Below, piece after piece: positions 6,875 to 13,925 of a DNA stretch of 40,333 bases. Under the pieces are notes generated by a model that did not search any database, was not told the origin of the DNA, and worked only from the letters and a program-made list of their open reading frames with translations. The DNA is from Bacillota bacterium (GTDB lineage: Bacteria > Bacillota > Clostridia > Christensenellales > SZUA-584), in contig JAEZJG010000001.1 in assembly GCA_023415795.1 (NCBI GenBank), positions 1 through 40,333 on the forward strand. Reading direction: 5' to 3'. Made by a program: the position numbers and the translations under genes. Within the stretch, counting starts at the first letter, position 1, and every line of letters starts with the position of its first letter.

Positions 6875-7657
6875 CTATAAGCTGATTTCGCCGCGCAGAT
6901 AACACACGGAAGTGCCGCCGATTTTCACACGGCTGCCGCAATACTCGCAAAGCAGTGTGCCGCCGCGGGCAGAAAGCTGGCGGGCGGTCATGCGCGCTTT
7001 GCCAAGGCGGTCGTGCCAGAAGGGGATCAGCGTACAATGGGAGGAGCCGGTAACGGGGTCTTCATTGATGCCTGCGCTGGGCGCGAAAAAGCGCGAGACG
7101 AAATCGCACTTGGCCCCCCTGGCGGTGACGATGATGGCAAATACGCCCTCGATTTGGCGCAGCAGCGCAAAGTCTGGGCGAAGCTGTCGGACGGCGTCCT
7201 CGCTGTCCAGCAGCACCAGCAGATCGCGGGACATGTGAGTCTCCCGCACGGGGGCGCCCAATGCCTGCTCCAACAGCGGGGGCGTATCACACAAGACAGG
7301 CGCGCGGGTGGGGAAGTCCATTGTGAAAATACCATCGTCGCTTTTGGTCACGGTGAGCGTACCGCTCTGGGTATGGAAGTCTACTTTGCTGGCAACAGCG
7401 CGAACCTCGTTCATCAGCACAAACGCGCTGGCCAATGTAGCGTGACCGCATAAATCGATCTCGACCTCGGGTGTAAACCAGCGCAGACCGTAAGCCCCAT
7501 CGTCCTCCCGCACCAAAAAAGCGGTTTCGGCAAGGTTGTTCTCCATCGCGATATTCTGCATCACCGAGTCTTGTGGCCATGAGTCCAGCAGACATACGCC
7601 CGCGGGGTTTCCGCCAAACAGCTTGTCGGTGAAAACGTCGATAACAAAATATTTCAT
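6875..7657 (-). CDS. PhzF-family isomerase
   Basis: A 260-residue protein of normal length for the family. Signatures: N-terminal IDVFTDKLFGGNPAGVCLL, MENNLAETAFLV containing the catalytic Glu, RWFTPEVEIDLCGHATLA, and C-terminal NEDPVTGSSHCTLIPFW. These define the diaminopimelate-epimerase-like fold of PhzF. In phenazine producers PhzF isomerises dihydrohydroxyanthranilate, but no other phenazine genes are present, so this is a family member with an unknown small-molecule substrate. AAAGGATG precedes the ATG. It is followed by two small proteins in the same direction and may be cotranscribed with them. Confidence 0.9.
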   Translation of the reverse strand: MKYFVIDVFTDKLFGGNPAGVCLLDSWPQDSVMQNIAMENNLAETAFLVREDDGAYGLRWFTPEVEIDLCGHATLASAFVLMNEVRAVASKVDFHTQSGTLTVTKSDDGIFTMDFPTRAPVLCDTPPLLEQALGAPVRETHMSRDLLVLLDSEDAVRQLRPDFALLRQIEGVFAIIVTARGAKCDFVSRFFAPSAGINEDPVTGSSHCTLIPFWHDRLGKARMTARQLSARGGTLLCEYCGSRVKIGGTSVCYLRGEISL

Positions 7658-7700
7658 ATGCTTGAAGCATCCTTTCGCATGAGATGGCTTAAATGAAAAG

Positions 7701-7725
7701 GCAGCAAAGGGCTAACCGATGCTGC
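7701..7725 (-). terminator. Possible weak terminator
   Basis: GCAGCA (7701-7706) pairs with TGCTGC (7720-7725). On the minus strand the hairpin is followed by CTTTTCATTT. It lies between the DUF998-like gene and the PhzF-like gene. Confidence 0.35.
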
Positions 7726-7765
7726 GCGTTTTTGTTGCAAAGCTGTTAACGGCGGCACTTTTGCC

Positions 7766-8476
7766 CTAGAAGTCGAAGTCGCGTACGCTGTCACGACGCG
7801 TCTTTTGATCCAGATACGAGAGTGTTGACGGCTCATTTTTGAACTGATTTGCGCAAAGCGTCACCAGCAGTGCCATAAACAGCAGCAGAGAAATCCAACC
7901 GAGCAGAGCAAACGGCAGGAAGGAAAGACGACCCACCATGGAAGCATCTTCAATAAATAACTGCGCCATTCCGCCTGAAATAACGAAGATAGCGGACAGC
8001 GCAGCGCAAATGGCGGAGAAGAAAGCGATCAGCAGCAGACCGATTTTCTGCCGTCCCGATAGTATTGATACAACGATGTAGGCTGCGCAGAAAAGAAAGA
8101 TGGCTGCAAAGAATGCAGCGGCGACAACATAATGATATTTAGCAAAGTTTAGCGTAAACAGGGCAAGCGCAGCTGCCAGAACGCCCGTCAGTATGCCGGA
8201 GAAGGCGACGATGCCAAAGCCCCAGGTGGCTTGGCGAATGCCCCAGAACACCATAAGCACGCAAAGGGAAGCGCCAAAAAGTATGAAACCTATATTGAAC
8301 ACCAATGCTGACGACATTGTAAAGTAACCGTTTGTATATAAGCCCAGCTCATTAAAAAAACAATTTAGCGGCGAAAAAACGCCTTCCTCGAATGTGACGA
8401 TTGAAATGACTGTGGCCAGCAGCAGTGCGGCGGAGCCTGCAATACCGATAATGCCGATCACCTTATTTTGATTCAT
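7766..8476 (-). CDS. DUF998-like integral membrane protein
   Basis: Start set at the ATG at 8476 (MNQNKVIGIIGIAGSAALLL), which has GAGGAGGGG directly upstream; an in-frame extension to 8560 lacks a ribosome site. The 236-residue protein has about six membrane helices and a polar C-terminal tail rich in Arg and Asp (KTRRDSVRDFDF). The segment GVFSPLNCFFNELGLYTNG between helices 1 and 2 resembles the conserved N.xSELG loop of DUF998 membrane proteins, so that family is the best guess. Function unknown. Confidence 0.7.
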   Translation of the reverse strand: MNQNKVIGIIGIAGSAALLLATVISIVTFEEGVFSPLNCFFNELGLYTNGYFTMSSALVFNIGFILFGASLCVLMVFWGIRQATWGFGIVAFSGILTGVLAAALALFTLNFAKYHYVVAAAFFAAIFLFCAAYIVVSILSGRQKIGLLLIAFFSAICAALSAIFVISGGMAQLFIEDASMVGRLSFLPFALLGWISLLLFMALLVTLCANQFKNEPSTLSYLDQKTRRDSVRDFDF

Positions 8477-8676
8477 TACCCCTCCTCGTAGAACCCCTGT
8501 ATAATATATGTTATATAAATTATGAAGCATTGCGCGATGAGAGCTGCGGCCAGCTCTCATGACCCCATGACATCATTATTCGCTCTGAGGAAGGATGATT
8601 CCTGCTCTTAAAATCGGAATACTTACAATTAAATATATTTTACCCTTCAATACGACATAACGTATTTCAATATTTA

Positions 8677-8732
8677 AAAATTGCTGAGAGCCTGATATAA
8701 TAAAGGAAATGAAAGCATGCTTCAGCAATTTT
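8677..8732. repeat. Inverted repeat enclosing a -10-like sequence
   Basis: Arms AAAATTGCTGA (8677-8687) and TCAGCAATTTT (8722-8732) are perfectly complementary, 34 bases apart. The loop contains TGATATAAT on the plus strand. This could be a terminator, an attenuator or a regulator-binding site; nothing in the sequence decides. Confidence 0.4.
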
Positions 8733-8817
8733 AAGAATTTATGATAAAAAACATTTTGATAGAGAACAGCAAATCGCACACAAAGAGCTGTTACTGCGAC
8801 TTTGAGAAATTTTGATG

Positions 8818-8847
8818 TTGTCAACGAATACGGAGCGGTGGTATAAT
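8818..8847 (+). promoter_or_regulatory. Promoter of rpsF-ssb-rpsR
   Basis: -35 TTGTCA (8818-8823), 18-base spacer, extended -10 TGGTATAAT (8839-8847). It lies 91 bases ahead of the rpsF ATG. Confidence 0.7.
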
Positions 8848-8870
8848 CTTACGATGTAGCGTCTTTCTTG

Positions 8871-8924
8871 CTCTGCGCATTTTGACGCAGGGCCACATCC
8901 GCTGCTTTGCGGTGGAGAGTCCAC
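8871..8924 (+). promoter_or_regulatory. Structured rpsF mRNA leader (possible S6:S18 autoregulatory element)
   Basis: Two adjacent hairpins are visible: CTGCG...CGCAG (about 8872-8890), then a bulged stem CCAC-at-CCGC...GCGG-TGG (about 8893-8914), just ahead of the ribosome site. Many bacteria carry an rpsF leader bound by the S6:S18 dimer through a CCG-containing bulged stem. The second hairpin is a candidate for that element, but I have not matched it to the consensus. Confidence 0.4.
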
Positions 8925-8938
8925 AAGGGAGGTAAAGT

Positions 8939-9220
8939 ATGAATCAATACGAAAGCATGTACATCTTAAAGCCGGACATTGAAGAAGAAGCGAGAAAAGC
9001 GCTGGTCGCAAAATTCTCGAATCTTGTTACGGAAAACGGCGGCAAGCTTGAGAAGGTTGACGAATGGGGCTTGAGGAAACTCGCCTACGAAATCAACTAC
9101 ATCAAGGAAGGTTACTACGTACTGATGACGTTTGAAGCGCCGTCAGAGTTTCCTTTAGAGCTTGAACGTAATTACAAGATCAGCGACAGTATACTGAGAT
9201 TTAACGTGATCAGACTGTAA
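8939..9220 (+). CDS. rpsF: 30S ribosomal protein S6
   Basis: A 93-residue protein, MNQYESMYILKPDIEEEARKAL, with the S6 core WGLRKLAYEINYIKEGYYVLMTFEAP and the C-terminal RNYKISDSILRFNVIRL. Length and motifs are normal. GGGAGGT precedes the ATG. S6 binds S18 on the central domain of 16S rRNA, and the operon order rpsF-ssb-rpsR is the classic Bacillota arrangement, placing the single-strand binding protein between the two partners. rplI and dnaB do not follow here. Confidence 0.97.
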   Translation: MNQYESMYILKPDIEEEARKALVAKFSNLVTENGGKLEKVDEWGLRKLAYEINYIKEGYYVLMTFEAPSEFPLELERNYKISDSILRFNVIRL

Positions 9221-9236
9221 AGGCAGGTTGTGAGTT

Positions 9237-9671
9237 ATGAACAAGGCCATTATCATTGGTAATTTGACAAAGGATCCCGAGCTGAGAACGACGGGCTCCG
9301 GAATATCAGTATGCACATTCAGGGTGGCTGTGGCGCGTCCGTTCAAACGGGACGAGACGGACTTCCTGAACATTGTGACATGGCGCGGCCTTGCTGAAAA
9401 CTGTGCAAAGTTTTTGGCAAAGGGGCGCAAGGTTGGCATAGTGGGTTCCATCCAAACGAGAGAATACGACGACAATAACGGACAAAGACGCTATATTACT
9501 GAAATTGTCGCCGACGATGTAGAGTTCCTGTCGCCTAAGGGCGAGGGTGGCTCGGGCAGTCAGGGGGGGCAGCGCATGCATGATGTGCCGCCGCCACCGG
9601 ACGATGCCGGTCTCTTTGGGGATGAGCCGGATGATTTTGAGCCTCTGGATGACGAACAGATGCCGTTTTGA
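9237..9671 (+). CDS. ssb: Single-stranded DNA-binding protein
   Basis: A 144-residue protein. The N-terminal OB fold (about 1-105) starts MNKAIIIGNLTKDPELRTTGSG and includes FLNIVTWRGLAENCAKFLAKGRKVGIVGSIQTREYDD. The Gly/Pro/Asp-rich linker ends in the acidic tip DDEQMPF, the docking peptide for replication and repair partners. It acts as a homotetramer coating ssDNA. It is the second gene of the rpsF operon, 16 bases after rpsF. Confidence 0.97.
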   Translation: MNKAIIIGNLTKDPELRTTGSGISVCTFRVAVARPFKRDETDFLNIVTWRGLAENCAKFLAKGRKVGIVGSIQTREYDDNNGQRRYITEIVADDVEFLSPKGEGGSGSQGGQRMHDVPPPPDDAGLFGDEPDDFEPLDDEQMPF

Positions 9672-9692
9672 CTTTAGAATGGAGGAAGGCTT

Positions 9693-9947
9693 ATGATGAA
9701 CAACGACGATAAGCAGCAAAGAAAAATGCGCCGCGGTAAGCCGCGTCGTAAAATTTGCGCTTTTTGTGCGGATAAATCAAAGAGCATCGATTACAAAGAC
9801 ACGATGAAGCTGAAGCGTTTCCTGACGGAGCGCGGCAAAATACAGCCGCGGCGGACGTCGGGCGTGTGCGCGAAGCATCAGCGCCACCTCGCAATGGCGA
9901 TCAAACGTGCCCGTATGATGGCTCTGCTGCCGTATTCGCAGGACTAG
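9693..9947 (+). CDS. rpsR: 30S ribosomal protein S18
   Basis: An 84-residue basic protein. The N-terminus has the zinc-binding-type pattern KICAFC and a later VCAKHQR, so all cysteines/His of the C+ form of S18 appear present. The core DYKDTMKLKRFLTERGKIQPRRTSG and the end LAMAIKRARMMALLPY are canonical. GGAGG precedes the ATG. It is the last gene of the rpsF-ssb-rpsR operon, followed by a strong terminator. Confidence 0.97.
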   Translation: MMNNDDKQQRKMRRGKPRRKICAFCADKSKSIDYKDTMKLKRFLTERGKIQPRRTSGVCAKHQRHLAMAIKRARMMALLPYSQD

Positions 9948-9962
9948 TACAGACATAAAGAG

Positions 9963-9987
9963 AGAGCGGTGATAAGCCGCTCTTTTT
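9963..9987 (+). terminator. Terminator of rpsF-ssb-rpsR
   Basis: AGAGCGG (9963-9969) pairs with CCGCTCT (9977-9983), followed by TTTTT. Confidence 0.85.
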
Positions 9988-10010
9988 GTATTTACCGCTA
10001 TTTCTAAATT

Positions 10011-11057
10011 CTACAGGTATTCGCCAATGCAGCGAAGCAGTGCGTCCATCTGTTCATCGGTGCCGATGCTGATGCGCAGGTATTCGCTGATGCGCGGCAG
10101 GTTGAAATGCCGCACGTAAATGCCGTGCTGTTCCAGATGGCTCTTGAGCTGTGAGGCACTTCGCCCCGGCTTGGAGGCGAACAGAAAATTGGCGCTAGAG
10201 GGCAGCACGTGAAAGCCCATCGATTTTAGGCTGCGGGCGGTACGCTCGCGCGTGTCGATGATGCGCCGGGCAATGGCGTCATAGTATTCCGTGTCCAGCA
10301 GCGCGGCGGCACTGATGTGCTGCGCCAGCATATCCACCGGATAGGAATTAAAGCTGTCTTTAATGCGTGTGAGCGCGTCGATGAGGTGCGGCTGCCCCAG
10401 CGCAAGCCCCACGCGCAAGCCTGCGAGCGCATGTGATTTGGACAGCGTTTTGACCACAAGCAGGTTAGGAAAACGGCCGACCAGTGAAACGGCGCTTTCC
10501 GTGCCGAAGGCGGCATAAGCCTCGTCCACTATGACAACGCGTTTCGTGTTGGCTTGCAGTATGCGCTCAACATCGGACAGCGGCAGCGCTATGCCGGTGG
10601 GCGCATTGGGATTGGCCAGCACGATGCCGCCCTGACTCACCATACTATCAACGGGTACTGAGAAATCGTCCCCTAGCGGCAAGGTGTTGTAGCTGATACC
10701 ATAGTAAGCCGCCCACACGGGGTAAAAGCTGTATGTGATGTCGGGAAACAGTATGTCACCGTCGAAGAAAGCGTCGAATGCAAAGCCCAGCACCTCGTCG
10801 GAGCCGTTACCGCAGAACACGTGAGACTCTGGCAAGCCAAAAACCTGAGCTGCCGCGGCACGAAGCGGACCGCCATCCGGGCGCGGGTAAAGCCGAAGGC
10901 GCGTAGCATCAAAGCGTGTCAGCGCGTCCAGTGCGGCGGGTGAGGGCGGATAAGGGTTTTCGTTGGTGTTAAGCTTGATGATATCCGCTCCCTGCGGCTG
11001 CGCGCCTGCCGTGTAGGGCGTGATGCCGCGGGCTTTCTGACTGAGGTAACGTTGCAC
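10011..11057 (-). CDS. hisC: Histidinol-phosphate aminotransferase
   Basis: Start set at the GTG at 11057 (VQRYLSQKARGITPY), which has GGGAGG five bases upstream; the longer in-frame reading overlaps the promoter and has no family similarity. The 348-residue protein is a class I/II PLP aminotransferase: KLNTNENPYPPSP at the N-terminus, NGSDEVL, DITYSFYPVWA, LANPNAPTG, VDEAYAAFG, then KTLSKSHALAGLRVG with Lys207 as the PLP Schiff-base lysine, and a C-terminal YLRISIGT. It transaminates imidazole-acetol phosphate in histidine synthesis; related enzymes also act on aromatic or other substrates. No other his genes are nearby. It is monocistronic with an extended -10 promoter. Confidence 0.9.
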   Translation of the reverse strand: MQRYLSQKARGITPYTAGAQPQGADIIKLNTNENPYPPSPAALDALTRFDATRLRLYPRPDGGPLRAAAAQVFGLPESHVFCGNGSDEVLGFAFDAFFDGDILFPDITYSFYPVWAAYYGISYNTLPLGDDFSVPVDSMVSQGGIVLANPNAPTGIALPLSDVERILQANTKRVVIVDEAYAAFGTESAVSLVGRFPNLLVVKTLSKSHALAGLRVGLALGQPHLIDALTRIKDSFNSYPVDMLAQHISAAALLDTEYYDAIARRIIDTRERTARSLKSMGFHVLPSSANFLFASKPGRSASQLKSHLEQHGIYVRHFNLPRISEYLRISIGTDEQMDALLRCIGEYL

Positions 11058-11081
11058 GGGAGCCTCCCAATTTTTTTCTAC

Positions 11082-11110
11082 ATTATAGCATAAACGCATG
11101 AAAAACTTAA
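11082..11110 (-). promoter_or_regulatory. Promoter of hisC
   Basis: Extended -10 TGCTATAAT on the minus strand (11090-11082) with a weak -35 TTAAGT 17 bases upstream. It overlaps the start region of the divergent tag gene by less than 65 bases. Confidence 0.55.
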
Positions 11111-11145
11111 CACATTTCTGCAAGCGTGTGTGATAGAATACGAGA

Positions 11146-11649
11146 ATGAAAAGATGCGGCTGGGCGCAGGGCAATGATGAGCTGATGCGCGACTATCATG
11201 ACAATGAGTTTGGAAGGCGCAAGCACGGTGATACAGCGCTGTTTGAGAAGCTGTGCCTCGAGATGTTTCAGGCAGGGTTGTCGTGGCGTACTGTGTTGTA
11301 TAAGCGCGAGGCGTTTCGCGAGGTGTTTCATGGGTTTGCTCCGGCGCGTGTGGCACAGATGTCGCAGGAGGACGCACAGACGCTGATGGCAGACAGCCGT
11401 ATTATACGCAATCGGCTCAAGATCAACGCGGTGATTCACAATGCGGGGCTGATGCTGAGTCAGTTTGAGCTGGAAGGCAGCTTTGAAGCATATGTGTACC
11501 GCTTTGGTGACGGGGCGGCGCTGCATCGTGGTCTCAAAAAGCTTGGGTTTAAGTTCACTGGCGAGACAGTCTGCGAATCGTTCCTTGGAAGCGTGGGAGC
11601 GATGGAGGGACATGAGCCGGGTTGTGATTTATTTGGCAGGGGGTTATAA
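11146..11649 (+). CDS. tag: DNA-3-methyladenine glycosylase I
   Basis: A 167-residue protein. The N-terminal MKRCGWAQGNDELMRDYHDNEFG holds the Cys4 and His zinc ligands of Tag. FEKLCLEMFQAGLSWRTVLYKREAFREVF matches the helix-hairpin-helix region, RIIRNRLKINAVIHNA the lesion-binding part, and FKFTGETVCESFLGSVGAMEGHEPGC supplies the last His and Cys ligands. It excises 3-methyladenine from alkylated DNA. It is slightly shorter than E. coli Tag (187) but complete. The start has a weak ribosome site. Its stop abuts the ATG of the next gene. Confidence 0.93.
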   Translation: MKRCGWAQGNDELMRDYHDNEFGRRKHGDTALFEKLCLEMFQAGLSWRTVLYKREAFREVFHGFAPARVAQMSQEDAQTLMADSRIIRNRLKINAVIHNAGLMLSQFELEGSFEAYVYRFGDGAALHRGLKKLGFKFTGETVCESFLGSVGAMEGHEPGCDLFGRGL

Positions 11650-12486
11650 ATGCCGGCATATTTAACGCATAAAGAAGCGGGAGACCGAGTGCTCGAAGCC
11701 GTGCAGGTGCCGCACAGAGCGGCTTTTTTTCTGGGATGTCAGGGCCCGGACATGCTGTTTTTCCATAACTATCAGCCTTGGCGGCGCGACAGAACGATGT
11801 TTGCGCTGGGCGTATTGATGCACAACGGCGATACGCGCGCGTTGCTGGAGCATATGATTGGCTTTGCACGAGGCTATAAGGGGACCGACCGTGATGAGCT
11901 GGTCTCTTATGCTGCCGGTTTTTTAACGCACTATGCGGTGGACAAAAACGCGCATCCGTTTGTCTATGGACGGACGGGCGACGATGACGCGCGTCATCAG
12001 GCGATTGAATACATGTGGGACAGCTATAAGGCGGTTGAGCGTTGGGGCATTGAACCGGAGAAGTATGCGATATATCCTGAGGTGATGTATAGTATCATTG
12101 GCACCGGCATCTGCGAATGGTATTGCACGGCTGCGAACGAGCTGTATGGTTTGCATATCACTCATAAGATAGTGCGAAAGGCGCAGAAGCAGTTTGCTTT
12201 TGCGAAGCAGACGCTGGGGAGCTTGGGGCCGGTGCGGCGGCGTTATCTGGCGCTGATTGGGCGAATAGCACGTTTTGATACCACAAGTTTGCTGTATCCC
12301 ATCAAGCGGGACGAGTCTTTGTTCAGCTTGGTGGACTATGAGGGTATGAAGGCGCTGGTGGACGAGGGCGTGCGGCAGGCACAGCAGATGCTTCCGATTG
12401 CCTTGGCGGCGATGAATGGCGAGGCGCAAGAGCTGCCTGAGTGGTTTGGCGACGTTGATTTTTCGGGTGAACCCGCCGCAGAGTAA
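11650..12486 (+). CDS. Zinc-dependent phospholipase C family protein (PF00882-like)
   Basis: A 278-residue protein starting MPAYLTHKEAGDRVLEAV. FFLGCQGPDMLFFHNY, the MHNGDT segment and GFLTHYAVDKNAHPFVYGR (HxxxD-type metal motif) match the Zn-dependent phospholipase C/S1-P1 nuclease-like fold as found in a widespread Clostridia family. It has no signal peptide, so unlike secreted alpha-toxin-type enzymes it is likely cytosolic and may act on another phosphoester. The ATG follows the tag stop directly, with its ribosome site (AGGGGG) inside the tag coding end, so the two are probably coupled. It ends in an acidic tail. Confidence 0.75.
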   Translation: MPAYLTHKEAGDRVLEAVQVPHRAAFFLGCQGPDMLFFHNYQPWRRDRTMFALGVLMHNGDTRALLEHMIGFARGYKGTDRDELVSYAAGFLTHYAVDKNAHPFVYGRTGDDDARHQAIEYMWDSYKAVERWGIEPEKYAIYPEVMYSIIGTGICEWYCTAANELYGLHITHKIVRKAQKQFAFAKQTLGSLGPVRRRYLALIGRIARFDTTSLLYPIKRDESLFSLVDYEGMKALVDEGVRQAQQMLPIALAAMNGEAQELPEWFGDVDFSGEPAAE

Positions 12487-12522
12487 AAAGAGCGGCGGTA
12501 CGCTTTGCAGTTCTTTTCTTAG

Positions 12523-12574
12523 TTTTGCTGATGCATGGAAATTGTGCAAAAAGCGCACACTAGCGTCAGCAAAA
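12523..12574 (+). repeat. Nested hairpin ahead of the Cys-rich microprotein gene
   Basis: TTTTGCTGATGC (12523-12534) pairs with GCGTCAGCAAAA (12563-12574) over 12 bp with one G-U pair. A small inner stem (GTGC/GCAC) lies within the loop. The hairpin falls between the phospholipase-like stop and the microprotein ATG, where it could act as a terminator or attenuator. Confidence 0.45.
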
Positions 12575-12599
12575 TTTCAAGAGAAGGCGGTTGGTAAAG

Positions 12600-12755
12600 A
12601 TGTCGAAGACGAATTGCTCCTGCTGTACGAACGCGATGGAATCGCGCGCCATGAATCATTGCAAAGCATGCAATGCGTACATGTGCAAGGATTGTTACGA
12701 TATGAACAGCGGCTATTGCAATGAATGCCAGCAGAGCATGGAGATGTTTGAGTAA
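12600..12755 (+). CDS. Cys-rich microprotein, 51 residues
   Basis: A 51-codon frame starting MSKTNCSCCTNAMESRAMNH. It has nine cysteines, arranged as CxCC near residue 6, then CKAC, CKDC and CNEC pairs, which suggests one or two zinc-ribbon or treble-clef-like sites. AAGGCGG lies about 11 bases upstream of the ATG, and a perfect terminator follows 12 bases after the stop, so this is a self-contained unit. No family is recognised with confidence; by length and spacing it resembles short zinc-binding proteins. Function unknown. Confidence 0.6.
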   Translation: MSKTNCSCCTNAMESRAMNHCKACNAYMCKDCYDMNSGYCNECQQSMEMFE

Positions 12756-12767
12756 CGCATGAGAGCG

Positions 12768-12794
12768 AAAAAACGGCTATTGCTGCCGTTTTTT
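12768..12794. terminator. Bidirectional terminator
   Basis: AAAAAACGGC (12768-12777) and GCCGTTTTTT (12785-12794) are perfectly complementary with a 7-base loop. It serves the plus-strand microprotein gene and overlaps the last codons of the minus-strand MntR-type gene. Confidence 0.85.
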
Positions 12795-13151
12795 GTTGTA
12801 AGCATCCATGGCCTGAACCACCTCGGGAGAGATGACGTGCTCCATGCGACAGGCGTCCGACTCGGCAAGATCAGGGCTGATGCCCAGTGAACTCACCAGA
12901 AAGTCGGTGATAATGTGATGCGATTCGTGGATGCTGGCCGCTTTACTGCGCCCTTTGTCGGTGAATGTGATATCTCCGTAAGGCTCCTGACGGACATAAC
13001 CTTCGTTTTTTAAGTTGGTCATGGCGCGGTTAACGCTGGGCTTGGACACACCCAAAAAGCGCGCAATATCCACGCTGCGCACCACGTTGTTTTTGGCCTC
13101 CAGCTCCAGTATCGCTTCCAGATACATTTCGACCGATTCGCTGAAATCCAT
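12777..13151 (-). CDS. MntR/DtxR-family metal-dependent regulator
   Basis: Start set at the ATG at 13151 (MDFSESVEMYLEAILELEAK), which has AAAGGTG upstream; an ATG six codons earlier lacks one. The 124-residue protein has the winged helix (VRSVDIARFLGVSKPSVNRAMTNLKNEGYV), then the dimerisation helices with HESHHIITDFL and ESDACRMEHVIS. The Glu of the first helix plus these His/Glu residues are the likely metal ligands, as in MntR. It lacks the C-terminal SH3-like domain, so it is MntR-type rather than DtxR-type. The expected role is Mn- or Fe-dependent repression of uptake genes. No transporter target is adjacent. Confidence 0.88.
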   Translation of the reverse strand: MDFSESVEMYLEAILELEAKNNVVRSVDIARFLGVSKPSVNRAMTNLKNEGYVRQEPYGDITFTDKGRSKAASIHESHHIITDFLVSSLGISPDLAESDACRMEHVISPEVVQAMDAYNKKRQQ

Positions 13152-13248
13152 ACTATCAACACCTTTCATTAAAGCAGTCTATCAATAATAACATATTCTG
13201 CATAAAAGTGAAACGCCCAATTTATATAACCCACAGCATACACAGTTA

Positions 13249-13413
13249 TTATTTAAGCGATAGTAAAAAGAATATTGCCGCGGCAATCAGGAAGGGCAGA
13301 AAAAACAGCAGCCGTTTATAGCCAAGATTTCGGTAAAATTCGGCTTCATGCTCATCACGCTCAGGGTTGCGTATTTTGTGCAATCTGTTTTGCAGCTTTT
13401 CCTTGAGTCTCAT
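13249..13413 (-). CDS. Small single-pass membrane protein
   Basis: Start set at the ATG at 13413 (MRLKEKLQNRLHKIRNPERD), which has GGAG about 11 bases upstream; the longer in-frame reading has no ribosome site. The 54-residue protein has a basic, amphipathic N-terminal half and a C-terminal hydrophobic helix (LLFFLPFLIAAAIFFLLSL), so it is probably tail-anchored with its charged part in the cytosol. I do not recognise a family. It may be cotranscribed with the MntR-type gene, though a 98-base gap separates them. Confidence 0.5.
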   Translation of the reverse strand: MRLKEKLQNRLHKIRNPERDEHEAEFYRNLGYKRLLFFLPFLIAAAIFFLLSLK

Positions 13414-13925
13414 GGCAGAGCGATCTCCTTTGCGGTAATATGGCGCAGATGCGGCTCGATTGGGCATTACAAATCAGGAATGCACCGACTGCCATAACAT
13501 TATAGCACAAAGCAGGCATGGCTGCGCAAGCCTATGAAGCATCAATGGCTGACGGTATATTTGAATGCATATTTATAAGCAGTATTTATATAAACCAATG
13601 AGCATGAAAAAAAGTCTATACATTTTACGCCGTGGGCAGGAATTTTATGATCTTTCGGATAGTCGCTCTAGCTCTGTTTTTCACACCCTGTGGACAAAAG
13701 TGTGGATAACTGGGATAGAAATATGCATTGAACGTCCGGTGAATATACAAACTGCAAGAATTATAGAATCGAACATACGTTGGAGAGGTTTTTTGAATAG
13801 CCCGCAAATATTCAAGGCGGTAAATGATTATGCAGAATAACGAAACATTTTGTGTCATGTAAGGATAATGATTCATCGAAATGGGAAACATAGCTACATA
13901 TAACATGATAAGGCGGTGCGCGTAA
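13414..13925. other. Gene-poor, AT-rich segment with two DnaA boxes
   Basis: About 510 bases with no convincing gene; the 91-codon frame at 13565-13840 has no ribosome site and no family look. An AT-rich tract runs from about 13555 to 13635, followed by two DnaA-box-like sites at 13689-13709. The last 30 bases carry the veg ribosome site AAGGCGGTG. A veg promoter is not obvious. Confidence 0.5.
13689..13709. promoter_or_regulatory. Two DnaA-box-like sites
   Basis: TGTGGATAA (13701-13709) is the exact complement of the DnaA box TTATCCACA. TGTGGACAA (13689-13697) differs at one position. They are in the same orientation, 12 bases start to start. Confidence 0.5.

Larger units (their letters stand above)
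8477..8938. other. AT-rich intergenic region with two inverted repeats
   Basis: This 460-base gap holds no convincing gene. A perfect 10-bp stem-loop, ATGAGAGCTG/CAGCTCTCAT, lies at 8537-8560. A second inverted repeat with 11-bp arms, AAAATTGCTGA/TCAGCAATTTT, lies at 8677-8732 and encloses an extended -10-like TGATATAAT. The last 120 bases are the rpsF promoter and leader. Confidence 0.5.

Noticed and set aside
8576..8824. 82-codon minus-strand frame in the gap before rpsF
   Set aside because: No ribosome site, AT-rich hydrophobic composition typical of random sequence, and it overlaps the inverted repeat at 8677-8732.
12523..12574. Relationship between this hairpin and the TTGCTGA/TCAGCAA repeat at 8677-8732
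   Set aside because: Both share TTGCTGA/TCAGCAA arms, but the flanks and loops differ; two copies with such a short core may be chance.
13565..13840. 91-codon plus-strand frame ahead of veg
   Set aside because: No ribosome site and no recognisable domain; it contains the DnaA boxes and looks like non-coding sequence.
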